The position numbers were made by a program, and so were the translations under genes. A model generated the notes under the pieces. The model made no database searches. It was not told the DNA's origin and saw only the letters and a list, made by a program, of their open reading frames with translations. From the NCBI GenBank assembly GCA_014379405.1, contig JACMLU010000018.1:124001-188000 (forward strand): a DNA stretch of 64,000 bases, given 5' to 3'. Source of the stretch: Flavobacterium sp. GTDB taxonomy: Bacteria > Bacteroidota > Bacteroidia > Flavobacteriales > Flavobacteriaceae. Of the stretch, positions 9,139-20,400 are shown piece by piece (within the stretch, counting starts at the first letter, position 1; the number at the start of each line of letters is the position of its first letter).

Positions 9139-11307
9139 ATGAATCGCTTATCCTATAAATATTTATTAACGCTATTACCCTTTTTGATGGTTTCCATTAA
9201 TTTATTTGCGCAAGCCGATTATAAATTATGGTTACAATACAATAGAGTTGAAAATAAAGAAATTGCGGCAATTTATGCTTCAAAAATTCAAAGAATTGTT
9301 GCTTTGGGTAATTCCGAAACCATTCAAGTAGCTTCAAAAGAGTTGCAATTGGGACTTTCCAGTTTATTAGGCGATAAAATTACTGTTCAACAAAGTATTG
9401 ATGTAGAAAACGTATTGATTTTTGGTTCTAAATCTTCTTTAAATGTAGATATTTTGAAAAATTTAAACAATGAGTTTGAAAAAATTAATGACGAAGGCTA
9501 CATTATTAAAACCATTAAACAAAAAAACAAAAATCAAATTCTAATTACGGGAAAAACAGATATTGGTGTTTTATACGGCATTTTTAATTTTTTGAGATTA
9601 CTCCAAACCAACAAATCCATCGAAAACTTAAACATTGTCGATGCTCCAAAAATAAATGTTCGAATGCTGAACCATTGGGATAATCTAAATGGAATGGTAG
9701 AACGTGGTTATGCCGGTTTTTCGCTTTGGAATTGGCAAAAATTACCCGATTTCATTCACCAACGCTATATCGATTATGCTCGTGCGAATGCTTCCATCGG
9801 CATCAACGGAACGGTTTTGAACAATGTAAACGCCAATGCCTTAATCCTGACGCCCCAATATTTGGAAAAAGTGGAAGCTTTGGCAAAAGTTTTCAGGCCT
9901 TATGGAATCAAGGTATATTTAACCGCGCGATTTTCGGCTCCAATAGAAATTGGCGGATTGAAAACTGCCGATCCTTATGATGCCGAAGTCAAAAATTGGT
10001 GGAAAGAAAAAGCCAAGGAAATTTATAAAAGGATTCCAGATTTTGGCGGATTCTTGGTAAAAGCCAATTCCGAGGGACAACCAGGCCCACAAAATTATGG
10101 TCGAAACCACGTTGACGGTGCCAATATGCTGGCCGATGCCGTTGCTCCTTTTGGAGGAATCGTGATGTGGCGAGCCTTTGTATATTCCGAACACGACGTG
10201 AATGACAGAGCCAAACAAGCTTATAGCGAATTTGTTCCTTATGACGGTCAATTCAGGAACAACGTGATTGTACAAGTAAAAAATGGCGCGATTGATTTTC
10301 AACCCAGGGAACCTTTTCATCCTATGTTTGGCGCAATGCCAAAAACACCATTGATGATGGAATTTCAAATTACTCAGGAATATTTGGGTTTCAGTACACA
10401 CTTGGTTTATCTACCCAAATTATTCCAAGAAGTTTTGGAATCCGATACGTACAGCAAAGGAAAAGGCTCAACGGTAGCAAAAGTCATCGACGGATCATTG
10501 GAAAATCATAAAATTACTGGAATTGCAGGCGTTGCTAATATTGGAAATGACATCAACTGGACGGGTCATCCTTTTGGACAAGCGAATTGGTATGGATTTG
10601 GACGCTTGGCTTGGAATCCTTATTTAAATTCAGAAGCTATCGCCGAAGAATGGTTGCGAATGACTTTTTCCAATGACGTGAATTTTGTCAAACCAGTCAA
10701 AGAAATGATGCTAAAATCTAGAGAAGCGGTAGTCAATTATATGACACCTCTTGGTTTGCATCACATTATGGACACCGGTCATCATTATGGACCAGGTCCT
10801 TGGGTAAGTAAATTATCAAGACCAGAATGGAATCCTACCTATTATCACAAAGCCGATAAAAACGGAATAGGTTTTGACCGTTCTAAAACAGGAAGCAAGG
10901 CCACAACACAATATGCGCCAGAAGTGTCAAAAATGTTCGACGATGTAAAAACTTGTCCTGAAAAAGACTTGTTATGGTTTCATCATTTGTCTTGGGATTA
11001 TAAACTGAAAAACGGGCAAACCCTTTGGAATGGCATGGCGTTGAAATACCAAGAAGGCGTTGATCAAGTCGAGACAATGCAATCGACTTGGAACAAAATG
11101 GGCAACTACGTGGATGAATCTAGATTCAAGGAAGTTCAAATGCTGCTGAACATACAACATAAAGAAGCCAAATGGTGGCGAGATGCTTGCCTGTTGTATT
11201 TTCAACAATTTTCAGGAAAGGAATTGCCGAAAGGTGTTGAAAAACCAACCCAAACTTTGGAGTATTTTAAATCTTTTAAATTTCCATTTGCACCCGGTAA
11301 TAATTAA
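9139..11307 (+). CDS. GH67 alpha-glucuronidase
   Basis: 722 residues, full length. The signal peptide MNRLSYKYLLTLLPFLMVSINLFAQ puts it in the periplasm. GH67 enzymes remove 4-O-methyl-D-glucuronic acid from the non-reducing-end xylose of short xylo-oligosaccharides. Sequence support: VKANSEGQPGP with the general acid Glu312, IDFQPREPFHP with Asp386, and MMEFQITQEYLGF with Glu414. The 28-residue Asp386-Glu414 spacing is that of the two carboxylates of the Cellvibrio enzyme. An N-terminal alpha/beta domain (about 28-165) and a helical C-terminal domain complete the family architecture. It is followed after 18 bases by the GH10 xylanase gene, so the two form an operon that makes and debranches xylo-oligosaccharides. 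Confidence 0.96.
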   Translation: MNRLSYKYLLTLLPFLMVSINLFAQADYKLWLQYNRVENKEIAAIYASKIQRIVALGNSETIQVASKELQLGLSSLLGDKITVQQSIDVENVLIFGSKSSLNVDILKNLNNEFEKINDEGYIIKTIKQKNKNQILITGKTDIGVLYGIFNFLRLLQTNKSIENLNIVDAPKINVRMLNHWDNLNGMVERGYAGFSLWNWQKLPDFIHQRYIDYARANASIGINGTVLNNVNANALILTPQYLEKVEALAKVFRPYGIKVYLTARFSAPIEIGGLKTADPYDAEVKNWWKEKAKEIYKRIPDFGGFLVKANSEGQPGPQNYGRNHVDGANMLADAVAPFGGIVMWRAFVYSEHDVNDRAKQAYSEFVPYDGQFRNNVIVQVKNGAIDFQPREPFHPMFGAMPKTPLMMEFQITQEYLGFSTHLVYLPKLFQEVLESDTYSKGKGSTVAKVIDGSLENHKITGIAGVANIGNDINWTGHPFGQANWYGFGRLAWNPYLNSEAIAEEWLRMTFSNDVNFVKPVKEMMLKSREAVVNYMTPLGLHHIMDTGHHYGPGPWVSKLSRPEWNPTYYHKADKNGIGFDRSKTGSKATTQYAPEVSKMFDDVKTCPEKDLLWFHHLSWDYKLKNGQTLWNGMALKYQEGVDQVETMQSTWNKMGNYVDESRFKEVQMLLNIQHKEAKWWRDACLLYFQQFSGKELPKGVEKPTQTLEYFKSFKFPFAPGNN

Positions 11308-11325
11308 AACTATAAACAAAAAACT

Positions 11326-12447
11326 ATGAAATTAACTAACTCTTTGTTATTGCTAATGACAGCAACACTTGTATTAAGTGGTTGCAATTCTGTTCCAAAA
11401 AAAACTGATACAACGGTTTCACTTAAAAATGCTTATATAAAAGATTTTTATATAGGAACTGCCTTAAATCAAAGTCAAATAGAAGAAAGTAACCCAATGG
11501 TTAACAGTTTAATTTCGAAAGAGTTTAACAGTATCACTCCTGAAAACATAATGAAATCGATGTATACCCACCCTGAAAAGGATATATTTGATTTCAAATT
11601 GTGTGACAAATATGTTGCCTTTGGAGAAAAACACAAAATGTTTATTCATGGCCACACACTAATATGGCACAGTCAATTACCGCCATGGATGTCTCAAGTA
11701 AAAGATAGCACTGACATGGCTGATGTAATGACAAAGCATATTAGTACCATAGTAAGTAATTACAAGGGAAGAATAAACTCTTGGGATGTAGTAAATGAAG
11801 CTTTAAATGAAGATGGAACTTTACGAAAATCGATTTTTTTAAAAACTTATGGTAAAGATTATTTGACACATGCCTTTAAATTAGCTGCCAAAGCAGACCC
11901 AAAAACCGATTTATATTATAATGATTACAACTTATGCACTCCTAAAAAACGAAAAGGAGCAGTAGAATTGGTGAAAAATCTACAAAAAAATGGCGCAAAA
12001 ATAGATGGCGTAGGTGAGCAAGGGCATTGGCATTTAAACACTCCTTCATTAGAGGAAATCGAACAGACTATACTTGATTTCTCTGCCTTAGGCGTAAAAG
12101 TTGCCATCACAGAATTAGACATTAGTGTATTACCTAATCCAAAGAATGTAGTTGGAGCTGACGTTAATCAAAGAGCTGAAGCTAGTGAAAAAATGAATCC
12201 TTATCCTAAAGCTCTACCTGATTCCATCCAAAAACAATTGGCTGATCGATATGAAGCTATCTTTAAAATATTCTTAAAACACAAAGACAAAATTAGCAGA
12301 GTTACCTTATGGGGCGTAAACGATGGTCAAACTTGGCTCAATGATTTTCCAATAAGAGGCAGAACAAATCATCCTTTATTATTTGATCGCGAATTCAAAC
12401 CAAAAAAAGCATATTATAGTATTTTAAATCTAAAAGAAAAAAAATAA
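11326..12447 (+). CDS. GH10 endo-1,4-beta-xylanase, lipoprotein
   Basis: 373 residues, essentially one GH10 barrel. The N-terminus ends in the lipobox LSGC (17-20), so it is a membrane-anchored lipoprotein on the periplasmic or outer face. The acid/base Glu158 is in WDVVNEAL (153-160) and the nucleophile Glu263 is in ITELDISV (261-268). Substrate-binding signatures HGHTLIWHSQLPPWM (108-122) and YYNDYNLC (197-204) are present. No CBM is attached. It cleaves internal xylan bonds, or in this periplasmic-style setting shortens imported oligosaccharides. The start ATG at 11326 fits the lipoprotein signal and lies 18 bases beyond GH67. The following gap holds an operator and probable new promoter rather than a clear terminator. 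Confidence 0.96.
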   Translation: MKLTNSLLLLMTATLVLSGCNSVPKKTDTTVSLKNAYIKDFYIGTALNQSQIEESNPMVNSLISKEFNSITPENIMKSMYTHPEKDIFDFKLCDKYVAFGEKHKMFIHGHTLIWHSQLPPWMSQVKDSTDMADVMTKHISTIVSNYKGRINSWDVVNEALNEDGTLRKSIFLKTYGKDYLTHAFKLAAKADPKTDLYYNDYNLCTPKKRKGAVELVKNLQKNGAKIDGVGEQGHWHLNTPSLEEIEQTILDFSALGVKVAITELDISVLPNPKNVVGADVNQRAEASEKMNPYPKALPDSIQKQLADRYEAIFKIFLKHKDKISRVTLWGVNDGQTWLNDFPIRGRTNHPLLFDREFKPKKAYYSILNLKEKK

Positions 12448-12564
12448 TTCGAAAGATTAGCCATCTTTTTAAGTCTTAAATAGAGCGTTTTGTAATCGCC
12501 ATAAACTAAACAACCTAATTAATTAGATTTAAATTTGTCAATAATAAAGTTTTACAATACATTT

Positions 12565-12580
12565 ACACAACCGATTGTAT
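12565..12580 (+). promoter_or_regulatory. LacI-type operator upstream of the GPH transporter
   Basis: ACACAACCGATTGTAT contains the exact core CAACCGATTG (12568-12577) and lies 102 bases before the transporter start at 12682. The -7 sequence at the usual 19-20-base distance (TTAAAATTTAG, 12597-12607) is a poor TAnnTTTG match. A better one, CATATTTG, lies at 12641-12648. The site implies that transporter and GH43 form a unit separate from GH67-GH10. Otherwise the 12448-12681 gap is empty. Confidence 0.68.
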
Positions 12581-12681
12581 ATTAGTAATTAGACTGTTAA
12601 AATTTAGTAAATTACTATTCTAAAAACCATTCAACCATAACATATTTGTTGCAATTAATATAATTAAAAATTAACCAAAAA

Positions 12682-14115
12682 ATGAATTCTATTTCCCAAA
12701 AACTATCCATAAAAGAAAAAATTGGTTATAGCTTAGGTGATCTGGCTGCCAATTTGGTATTCCAGACATTGATGACCTACCTTGCCTATTTTTATACGGA
12801 TATATACGGATTAACACCAACACATTCCTCCATAATTATGCTGGTTGTTGGATTAATTGCAGCCTTTATTTTCAATCCCATCATTGGAGCCATCGCCGAC
12901 AGAACCAACTCCAAATGGGGTAAATTTCGTCCTTGGATTTTATGGACGGCCATACCATTGGGAGTTATAGCATTATTGGCTTTCACCACTCCCAATTTCT
13001 CCTATGAAGGAAAAGTAATTTATGCCGTGGTGACCTATTCGCTGTTGCTGTTGTTTTATGCCAGCAACAACTTGCCTTATTCCGCATTGAGTGGCGTAAT
13101 TACAGGTGATATGTCAGAGAGAAATAGTCTGTCGTCCTATCGATTTGTTGCCGTGATGTTTGCACAATTCTTTGTACAAGTATTTATGCTTGGCATCATT
13201 AAAAGTGCCGGGAACGGAGACAAAGCTATCGGGATTGAAAAAGTGATGACCATTTTGGCCATTGTTGGAACCATAATGTTGCTTATTACCTTTTTGACGA
13301 CCAAAGAACGTATAGTACCAAAACCGGAACAAAAATCGAGTGTTAAAGAAGATTTAGGCGATTTGGTCAAAAACAAACCTTGGCTGATTATGTTGACGCT
13401 TACTTTATTGGTATTCATAACACTGGCGATGAAAGGCGGGTCGTATGTATATTATTTCGAAAACTATGTGGATAAACAGCAATTAGCCCTCTTCATTCAG
13501 CCCATTTTAGATTTTCTTTTGAATATTGGAATCAATCCTTTTGGTAATGATCCGATTTCAGCTGGATTTGGATTGTTCAACGCTGGTGGAATTATTTTCA
13601 TGATTGTTGGAATTACTTTATCAAAAAGTTTTGCCGATAAGTATGGTAAAAGAAATGTATTTGGTTTTTTCTTGTTCATCTCAACGCTGTTTATCATTGC
13701 GTTCTATTTCTTTCCTCCCGCATCGGTTGGTTTAATGTTTTTCTCTCAAATTCTTCACGGTTTCTTCTACGGTATCACTATCCCGCTTCTTTGGGCCATG
13801 ATTGCCGATGTTGCCGATTATTCTGAATGGAAAAATAACCGCCGAGCTACTGCTATCATTTTTTCGGCCATGATGGTAGGACTAAAAGCAGGATTGAGTA
13901 TTGGAGGAGCATTGACGACATCAATATTGGGTCATTTTGACTATGTTCCCAATTCATTGGTCCAACCGGAAAGTGCCATTAATGGAATTAAATTATTGAT
14001 AAGCATCTTCCCGGCTATACCTTTTCTAATCGGAGTTGGATTATTATTTTTCTATGAAATCAACAAGAAAATGGAAGTGCAAATTGAATCTGATTTAAAA
14101 GAAAGAAGAGCTTAA
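12682..14115 (+). CDS. GPH/MFS glycoside-pentoside-hexuronide:cation symporter
   Basis: 477 residues with about twelve hydrophobic segments. Signatures of the GPH group are KIGYSLGDLAANLVFQTLM (13-31), the loop 2-3 motif IGAIADRTNSKWGKFRPWI (68-86) and WAMIADVADYSEWKNNRRAT (371-390). Such proteins import xylosides, oligosaccharides or hexuronides with Na+ or H+ across the inner membrane. The next gene, 29 bases downstream, is a GH43 without a signal peptide, so the likely cargo is intact xylobiose or longer xylo-oligosaccharides for cytoplasmic hydrolysis. Between two central helices lies a loop region (about residues 265-290) that includes QPILDFLLNIGINPFG. Confidence 0.93.
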   Translation: MNSISQKLSIKEKIGYSLGDLAANLVFQTLMTYLAYFYTDIYGLTPTHSSIIMLVVGLIAAFIFNPIIGAIADRTNSKWGKFRPWILWTAIPLGVIALLAFTTPNFSYEGKVIYAVVTYSLLLLFYASNNLPYSALSGVITGDMSERNSLSSYRFVAVMFAQFFVQVFMLGIIKSAGNGDKAIGIEKVMTILAIVGTIMLLITFLTTKERIVPKPEQKSSVKEDLGDLVKNKPWLIMLTLTLLVFITLAMKGGSYVYYFENYVDKQQLALFIQPILDFLLNIGINPFGNDPISAGFGLFNAGGIIFMIVGITLSKSFADKYGKRNVFGFFLFISTLFIIAFYFFPPASVGLMFFSQILHGFFYGITIPLLWAMIADVADYSEWKNNRRATAIIFSAMMVGLKAGLSIGGALTTSILGHFDYVPNSLVQPESAINGIKLLISIFPAIPFLIGVGLLFFYEINKKMEVQIESDLKERRA

Positions 14116-14144
14116 ATTTTACATTAAAATATAAAAATACAACT

Positions 14145-15173
14145 ATGTCCGAAGAAAGCATTGAGCATATTGATTTTGACGCAATCAATGAAAAAGCCAT
14201 TTCACAACCCTTAGTATCACACATATACACCGCCGATCCATCTGCTCACGTATTCGAAGGCAAAATATACATTTATCCTTCGCATGACATTGATGCCGGA
14301 ATTCCGTTTAACGACAATGGAGACCATTTTGGAATGGAAGATTATCACGTCCTCTCTATGGATAATGTAGATGCTCCAACTATAGACAATGGTGTTGCTC
14401 TTCATGTAAAGGATGTTGCCTGGGCTGAACGCCAAATGTGGGCTCCTGATGCTGCTTGCAAAAACGGCAAATATTATTTGTATTTCCCTGCCAAACGTGC
14501 CAATGGAATTTTCCAAATTGGTGTGGCCATAAGTGATTCTCCTATTGGACCATTTATTCCGGAGCCAGAAGCTATTGAAGGAAGTTACACGATTGATCCA
14601 GCAGTTTTTGAGGACGAAGACGGGAAATTCTATCTGTATTTTGGGGGAATTTGGGGAGGTCAACTTCAAAAATACCGAAACAACAAATATACAGAACAAA
14701 ATGAGGAACCATTATACAATGAACCTGCTTTAGGCCCAATTGTAGCATTACTTTCTGATGATATGAAGCAATTTGCCGAAGAACCGAAAGAAATCAAAAT
14801 TCTGGATAAAAATGGCAAAGTGATATTGGCAGGAGACAACAACCGCAGATTTTTCGAAGCATCTTGGCTACATAAATACAACGGAAAATATTATTTTTCC
14901 TATTCCACAGGCGATACCCATTTCATTTGTTATGCCACTGGAGACAATCCTTATGGACCATTTACTTATCAAGGAATAATACTAAATCCTGTTATTGGTT
15001 GGACTTCTCACCATTCGATTTGTAAAGTGGATGCAAAATGGTATTTGTTTTATCATGATTCCAGTCTATCAAAAGGTGTAACACATTTAAGATCGGTTAA
15101 AGTGACTGAAATATCTTATAATGAAGATGGTTCAATCGTTACCATCAATCCGTACAATAATATAGAAATATAA
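14145..15173 (+). CDS. Cytoplasmic GH43 beta-xylosidase / alpha-L-arabinofuranosidase
   Basis: 342 residues, a single five-bladed GH43 domain. There is no signal peptide (starts MSEESIEHIDFDAINEKA), unlike every other GH43 in the window. The three catalytic carboxylates are visible: base Asp in YTADPSAHVF (near 28-37), pKa-modulating Asp in TIDPAVFEDEDGKF, and acid Glu in RFFEASWLHKYNGKYYFSYS. Location directly behind the GPH transporter suggests that it hydrolyses imported xylo-oligosaccharides to xylose for XylA/XylB. A long perfect hairpin follows it. Confidence 0.92.
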   Translation: MSEESIEHIDFDAINEKAISQPLVSHIYTADPSAHVFEGKIYIYPSHDIDAGIPFNDNGDHFGMEDYHVLSMDNVDAPTIDNGVALHVKDVAWAERQMWAPDAACKNGKYYLYFPAKRANGIFQIGVAISDSPIGPFIPEPEAIEGSYTIDPAVFEDEDGKFYLYFGGIWGGQLQKYRNNKYTEQNEEPLYNEPALGPIVALLSDDMKQFAEEPKEIKILDKNGKVILAGDNNRRFFEASWLHKYNGKYYFSYSTGDTHFICYATGDNPYGPFTYQGIILNPVIGWTSHHSICKVDAKWYLFYHDSSLSKGVTHLRSVKVTEISYNEDGSIVTINPYNNIEI

Positions 15174-15245
15174 AAAGACAAAACCGTTGATAGTTATCAT
15201 ATGTCACTCCTTTTTATAACCCACAAAAAAATTATAATTCAATAT

Positions 15246-15286
15246 ATACAAAATTACCAGCTTATAATAAGCTGGTAATTTTGTAT
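15246..15286. terminator. Very long bidirectional terminator
   Basis: A 20-bp perfect inverted repeat, left arm 15246-15265 and right arm 15267-15286 with a single central base. In practice it forms an 18-bp stem with a small loop around AATAA. It is followed by an A/T tract in either direction and lies between the converging ends of GH43 (15173) and GH27 (15375). The remainder of the 201-base gap has no other feature. Confidence 0.9.
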
Positions 15287-15374
15287 AAAAAACTATCTCA
15301 TAATTCTTTTTAATGGTAATGTGGTCAAAAATGGTAGGTAAATTTTCAATTTAGATTGCTTATATTTCAAGAAA

Positions 15375-17417
15375 TTATTTAATGGATGAAAGTTTATAAA
15401 GTTCTACCCCGTGTGCAGGTACTTTAAGCGCTATTTCACCAGTTTTAGTTTCTAGTGTACTAACATCCTTTTGTCTCCATACATCACGAACATTAAATTT
15501 TCCGCTAAGACCAATTTTTTCAAAATCTTTATAGGAAAGGTTAACTATTTCTTGCCCAAAGTTGCAAAAGCCAACAGCTTTGCTACCATCTTCCAGTTCT
15601 TTTACATAAATACGAAGATCTCCTATTGTTTGCAAGCTTGTTGCCTGTTTGCCAAGCGGGTCTTGATTTATCTCGATTACTTCGTCGTTAGTAAGCAAAT
15701 TCAAAGTAAAGTCATCTAATTTTTCCATATCGCAACCAATCAAGAGTGGTGCAGAGAAAAGACTCCAAAGGCTAATATGAAGATACTGCTCGTCTGGTTT
15801 AAGTTTACTCTTATGTGGATTACCCCAACCAACAGTGCCTACAACCAACATATCAGGGTCATTCCAGTTACCAGGTTTTGCATAAGGAGCCGATTTATCC
15901 TGATCTAGTGCTATATTTTTAACACTTACCCATGTGTCTGTAATATCATTGGTTGTACGCCATAAATTTCCACCGACTGAACCACCCCATTTCCATACAT
16001 CCGACATTCCATACTGACATACGCTAAATACAATGTCACGAGGTTGCTGGCGAAGATAGTCTCCCATCATCTTAAATGGTTTAATAGCAGTATTCAATAC
16101 ACTACCACCATTATACGACAAAGAAGATACTTTAGATGGGTCATTATTTAGCAAACCGTTGATTACATTGCCATAACTACACCAATCATATTTCAAATAG
16201 TCAAATCCCCATTTTGCATAACTTTCGGCATCTTGTTTTTCGTGATTGAAGCTTCCTGCACAACCACCACAGGTCCAAGGACCAGGACTTGAATAAAGTC
16301 CAATTTTAAGACCAAGACCATGCACATAATCCGCAAGTCCTTTCATATCTACAAACCTTGAGTTTGGAACAATGTTACCAGCCACATCTCTAAATTCACC
16401 ACGCAAAGACTCGTCTTTTGAGTCACGGTTGTTTTCCCAAAAATCGTCAACGTTGATATAAGTCCAACCGTGGTTGATAAGTCCGCTTTTTACCATTGCA
16501 TCGGCAGCACGTTTTACCTTATCTGCTGATACTTCATTGGCAAAACAGTTCCAACTATTCCATCCCATTGGTGGGGTAAGTGCAATCTGGTCACCACATT
16601 CGATACGCAGTTTTCTCTGAAACTTGCCTTTTGTATTTTTTGCTTCCAAGGTTACAATAGACGTTCCACCTTTTGAAAGTTTACCAGTAATTAAACCGGT
16701 TTGAGTGTTAATTTTTAATCCTGCTGGCAATCCTGTAGCCGAAAAAGTCATTGGTCTGTCACCAGTAGCTGTTACCAGAAATTGAAATGGTGAACCTGGA
16801 CGTACTCCAAAAACTTTAGCACCAGTAATTTTTGGTTCCGCCTTAGGTGCAGGTGTAAGGATATAGGGTTCTGTTGCTATCGGACTATAGGTTTTAAAGG
16901 TATTTACCCCTGTAGTTTCAAATTTAGCATCTACCCAATCAACGTGGTCGTAATAATTTCCATTTCCACCATCGGTTACTACCAATTCAAGTTTCATAAC
17001 TCCGTCAAGCTTCACTGAACAGGGTTTGGCAGCATCACCTAAATGCATTACTCCACTCGACCATAATTTTTTGTTATCACCATAAACAACAAATTCAGCA
17101 GCTGGTCTCTGCCCTTTTACCTCATCATCTATACCAACCTGAGCTGTAAACAAAGTTGCTTTCCCTTCAAGCAAAATTGTTATGGAACTCTCGGAATGGC
17201 TTCCAAAACCGCGTTCGAAGGTTTTTCCAGCAATAGTCAGTGTTTTTCCATCAATAGATTTATTCTTCATCGGTACTCCATAACCTTGAGTTGCTGTACT
17301 AAGATCCAATTGGTCAAGCCATACCGTTTGAGCGGATATGCTATTGACCCCAACAAAACTAAAGAAGACTAAGAAACCAATAATGGCTGTGAATCTAAAA
17401 TTGAGTACTACTTTCAT
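15375..17417 (-). CDS. NPCBM-GH27 alpha-galactosidase / beta-L-arabinopyranosidase
   Basis: 680 residues with a signal peptide ending near SISAQ (residue 30). Domains in order: NPCBM-type carbohydrate-binding domain (about 32-168, with GFGSHSESSITILLEG and VVTDGGNGNYYDHVDWVDA), an Ig-like putative-Ig domain (about 200-272, with FSATGLPAGLKINTQTGLI), and a GH27 catalytic barrel from about 277 (LTPPMGWNSWNCFANEVSA). The nucleophile Asp411 is in YLKYDWCSYG. It removes terminal alpha-galactose or beta-L-arabinopyranose from side chains, probably in the periplasm. It is the last gene of the minus-strand block GH115-SASA-GH3-GH2-GH27, starting 68 bases after GH2. Confidence 0.93.
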   Translation of the reverse strand: MKVVLNFRFTAIIGFLVFFSFVGVNSISAQTVWLDQLDLSTATQGYGVPMKNKSIDGKTLTIAGKTFERGFGSHSESSITILLEGKATLFTAQVGIDDEVKGQRPAAEFVVYGDNKKLWSSGVMHLGDAAKPCSVKLDGVMKLELVVTDGGNGNYYDHVDWVDAKFETTGVNTFKTYSPIATEPYILTPAPKAEPKITGAKVFGVRPGSPFQFLVTATGDRPMTFSATGLPAGLKINTQTGLITGKLSKGGTSIVTLEAKNTKGKFQRKLRIECGDQIALTPPMGWNSWNCFANEVSADKVKRAADAMVKSGLINHGWTYINVDDFWENNRDSKDESLRGEFRDVAGNIVPNSRFVDMKGLADYVHGLGLKIGLYSSPGPWTCGGCAGSFNHEKQDAESYAKWGFDYLKYDWCSYGNVINGLLNNDPSKVSSLSYNGGSVLNTAIKPFKMMGDYLRQQPRDIVFSVCQYGMSDVWKWGGSVGGNLWRTTNDITDTWVSVKNIALDQDKSAPYAKPGNWNDPDMLVVGTVGWGNPHKSKLKPDEQYLHISLWSLFSAPLLIGCDMEKLDDFTLNLLTNDEVIEINQDPLGKQATSLQTIGDLRIYVKELEDGSKAVGFCNFGQEIVNLSYKDFEKIGLSGKFNVRDVWRQKDVSTLETKTGEIALKVPAHGVELYKLSSIK

Positions 17418-17485
17418 TAATATTATTATTAATTTTTTCTATTTTATTTTTACTAGCAACCAAACAGAATAGCAGAATGGAGCTA

Positions 17486-20400
17486 TTAAAATAAGTTAAT
17501 CGTATAGGTAAAAGAGGTGTCTTGAGCAGCTACCTTAAACTTTTCTAGCGGTTGTGGTCCACAACTATTAGAACCAACACCTAGTGTTTTAGTTGAAACA
17601 GTAAACACTGTTGAGGAGCTTGCAGGTAGATCTATTTTATATTCAACTGGGTTCATTTGCTCATCAGTATGAGGAAGAGCAGCAACTTGCATCAATTTAT
17701 CATCAGATTTCACCATTACAGATGGCATATCTTTACCACTTAGTTTAGCCCAACGTACTTCTTCGTGGTTGCCGCGTTCCATTGGTTTTTCATATTCGTA
17801 TTGTTCGTTCACCCCAATTTTATAAAGACCAACTTCAGAAGCACTTTTACGATCCGAATAATTTTCGAATGGACCACGACCAAATAAATCCATCTGGTCA
17901 AGCTTTTTATCGAGCAAAAATCGTACACCGATTTTAGCCAAATTAATAGGCAATCCTGTAAATTGAACTTGATTATCAACCTTTATTGTTCCATCGGCTT
18001 TAACTAGGTAAGTTGCGGTGTGGAAAACGCCAAATCCTTCCTTCCCATCTGCTTTTGTTGTTGAAATTACTTTTACAGCTGATTTGTCAACAGTTTCAAC
18101 TTTAAAATCAACCAGATTATATTGAAGAGTAGTTACCCCAAATTTTTCCCATTGTCTAAAAGCCCAATCATCATCAGTACGGTGAGCTGCACGCCACAAG
18201 TGCAATTTTGGAGCACCATCATTAGCCAATACATTGATTCCGTTTTTGATTAACTGACTCATAAAACCTGTTTTCTTATCAAAACTTACTGAAAAATCTT
18301 TTCCAGAAATAATTGCCGATTGAGGGTTTTGAACCAGTTTTAAAACCCCTGCTACTTTTGTTTCTTCTACTGGAGGTGTATTAATAGGAAGTTTAAACTG
18401 AGCAGTAGCCACTTCAAAACCTTTATCAGCCCAAAGTGTTTTTTCCTTTTGCTTATATGAAATACGTAAATAATATTCCGCTCCTGCTTTTGGATGTTCT
18501 ATTTTGTAGGGTACAAATGCTCTGCCTGTACTTCTAGCATTAATAGGACGTGCAATATTTATTGATCCTTTAGATATTTCAATTCCATTTTCGATCAAAC
18601 TCCAAGTAGCCTCGAAGCCACTCAAAGAAATAAACTGGAATTTATTCTTAATAGAGATTTCTCCTGAAATGACATCTGACAATTTAGTATCAATCCATTG
18701 AAATGCCTTTTTCATTTCGAAATAATGCGGCTTAACTTTGTTTCCTTCTGTTGAACGATCATAAGAAACTACTCCTTTATGAATAAAGTAATGATCATTT
18801 GGAGCATCTCCAAAACCACCTCCATAAGCCAAAATTGGGTGATTGGGATCCTTTTTATTCCATAATCCTTGATCTTGGTATTCCCAAATGGCACCACCTA
18901 AAATTTCGGGATTATTATCGAAAACCTCTGAATATTCATCCAGTGAACCCATCGAATTGAACATAGCGTGAACAAATTCACAAATATAGAAAGGTTTAGT
19001 AAGATTTTTGTCCTGAGCTATATTAGCATAATCCTGAGCGGTTCCGTACATTTTACCATCCAAATCGGCAGGATTGTTTTTTCCCGTTCCAAAACGCTCG
19101 TAATGAATGGGTCTCGAAGGATCCATTGCCTTAACTGCATTCATTGCAGCAACAAAATTTGGTGTAGCACCCCAGCCACATTCATTTCCTAACGACCAAA
19201 TAATAACAGAAGGACTATTTTTGAAATTTTCTATATTAGCTACATTACGGTCAATAATTGCCGATTTTATGGTAGGTTCGTTATCAAAGCGTCCGTCATA
19301 TCCATGACATTCTACATTGGCTTCGGCTACCAGCCAGATTCCCCATTCATCGCAAAGTTCGTACCAGCGAGGATCGTCAGAATAGTGACTAGTTCGAATA
19401 TGATTCCCATTACCCTGTTTTATCACTTCAAGGTCTTTTATCATTTGCTGTTCCGTTACAGCATGACCAACATCCGACCAGTGTTCGTGACGGTTTACTC
19501 CTTTCAATTTGATAGGTGCACCGTTTACAGTAAAAATACGCCCTTTAATTTCTATTTTGCGGAACCCTATTTTTTTAGATAAAATTTCACCTTCTGAATT
19601 GGTTAATACTACTGTATATAAATTTGGAGTTTCGGCAGTCCATTTCAATGGGTTCGTTATCTGCATTTTCACATTCAAAGTTTCTTCTTGATTGGCTTTG
19701 AGTGATGCGCCTGTTACACTTCCATTAGCTATTTCCTTGCCATCTTTATCATATAGTGTTGCTGTTAAAGTTTGTGATTTGGCTGTTTTGTCGCTATAAT
19801 TTTTGATTTTTGCTGTTACATCAAGTGTGGCATTTTTATAATCTTTATCCAAATCTGGCTTCGCAAAAAAGTCGCGTATGTGTACTTGTGGAGCACTCCA
19901 CAAGGTTACATTACGGAAAATTCCGTGTAAACGAAACATATCCATATCTTCCAACCAAGTACCGGAGCTGTATTGATAAACCTCTACGGCAATCGTATTT
20001 TTACCTGGTTTCAGATATTTTGTGAGATCAAATTCGGCAGCATTGCGACTATTTACGCTAAAACCTACTTTTTCACCATTTACCCACAAAAAGAAAGCAC
20101 TATCAACACCATCAAAAGTGATAAAATTACGACGACCTTCCCATTCAGCAGGAACTGTAAATTCTCTGCGGTAACTTCCCACAGGATTTCGCTCTTTATA
20201 AGATGTGTACCATTTTTCAGGTTCACTCATAACGTGCGGATAATCTTTTTTGATGGTATAACCTAGGTTTCTATAAATAGGTGTTCCATATCCTTGAACT
20301 TCCCAATTTGAAGGTACCGTGATTTCTTTCCAACCCGAAACATCATAATTAGGCTTGTAAAAGTCAGCCGAACGTTGTTCTGGTGTTGGTACCCAGCTAA

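Noticed and set aside
13719..13732. GCATCGGTTGG in the transporter gene resembles the operator
   Set aside because: It has a mismatch in the core, is inside coding sequence and encodes conserved transporter residues.
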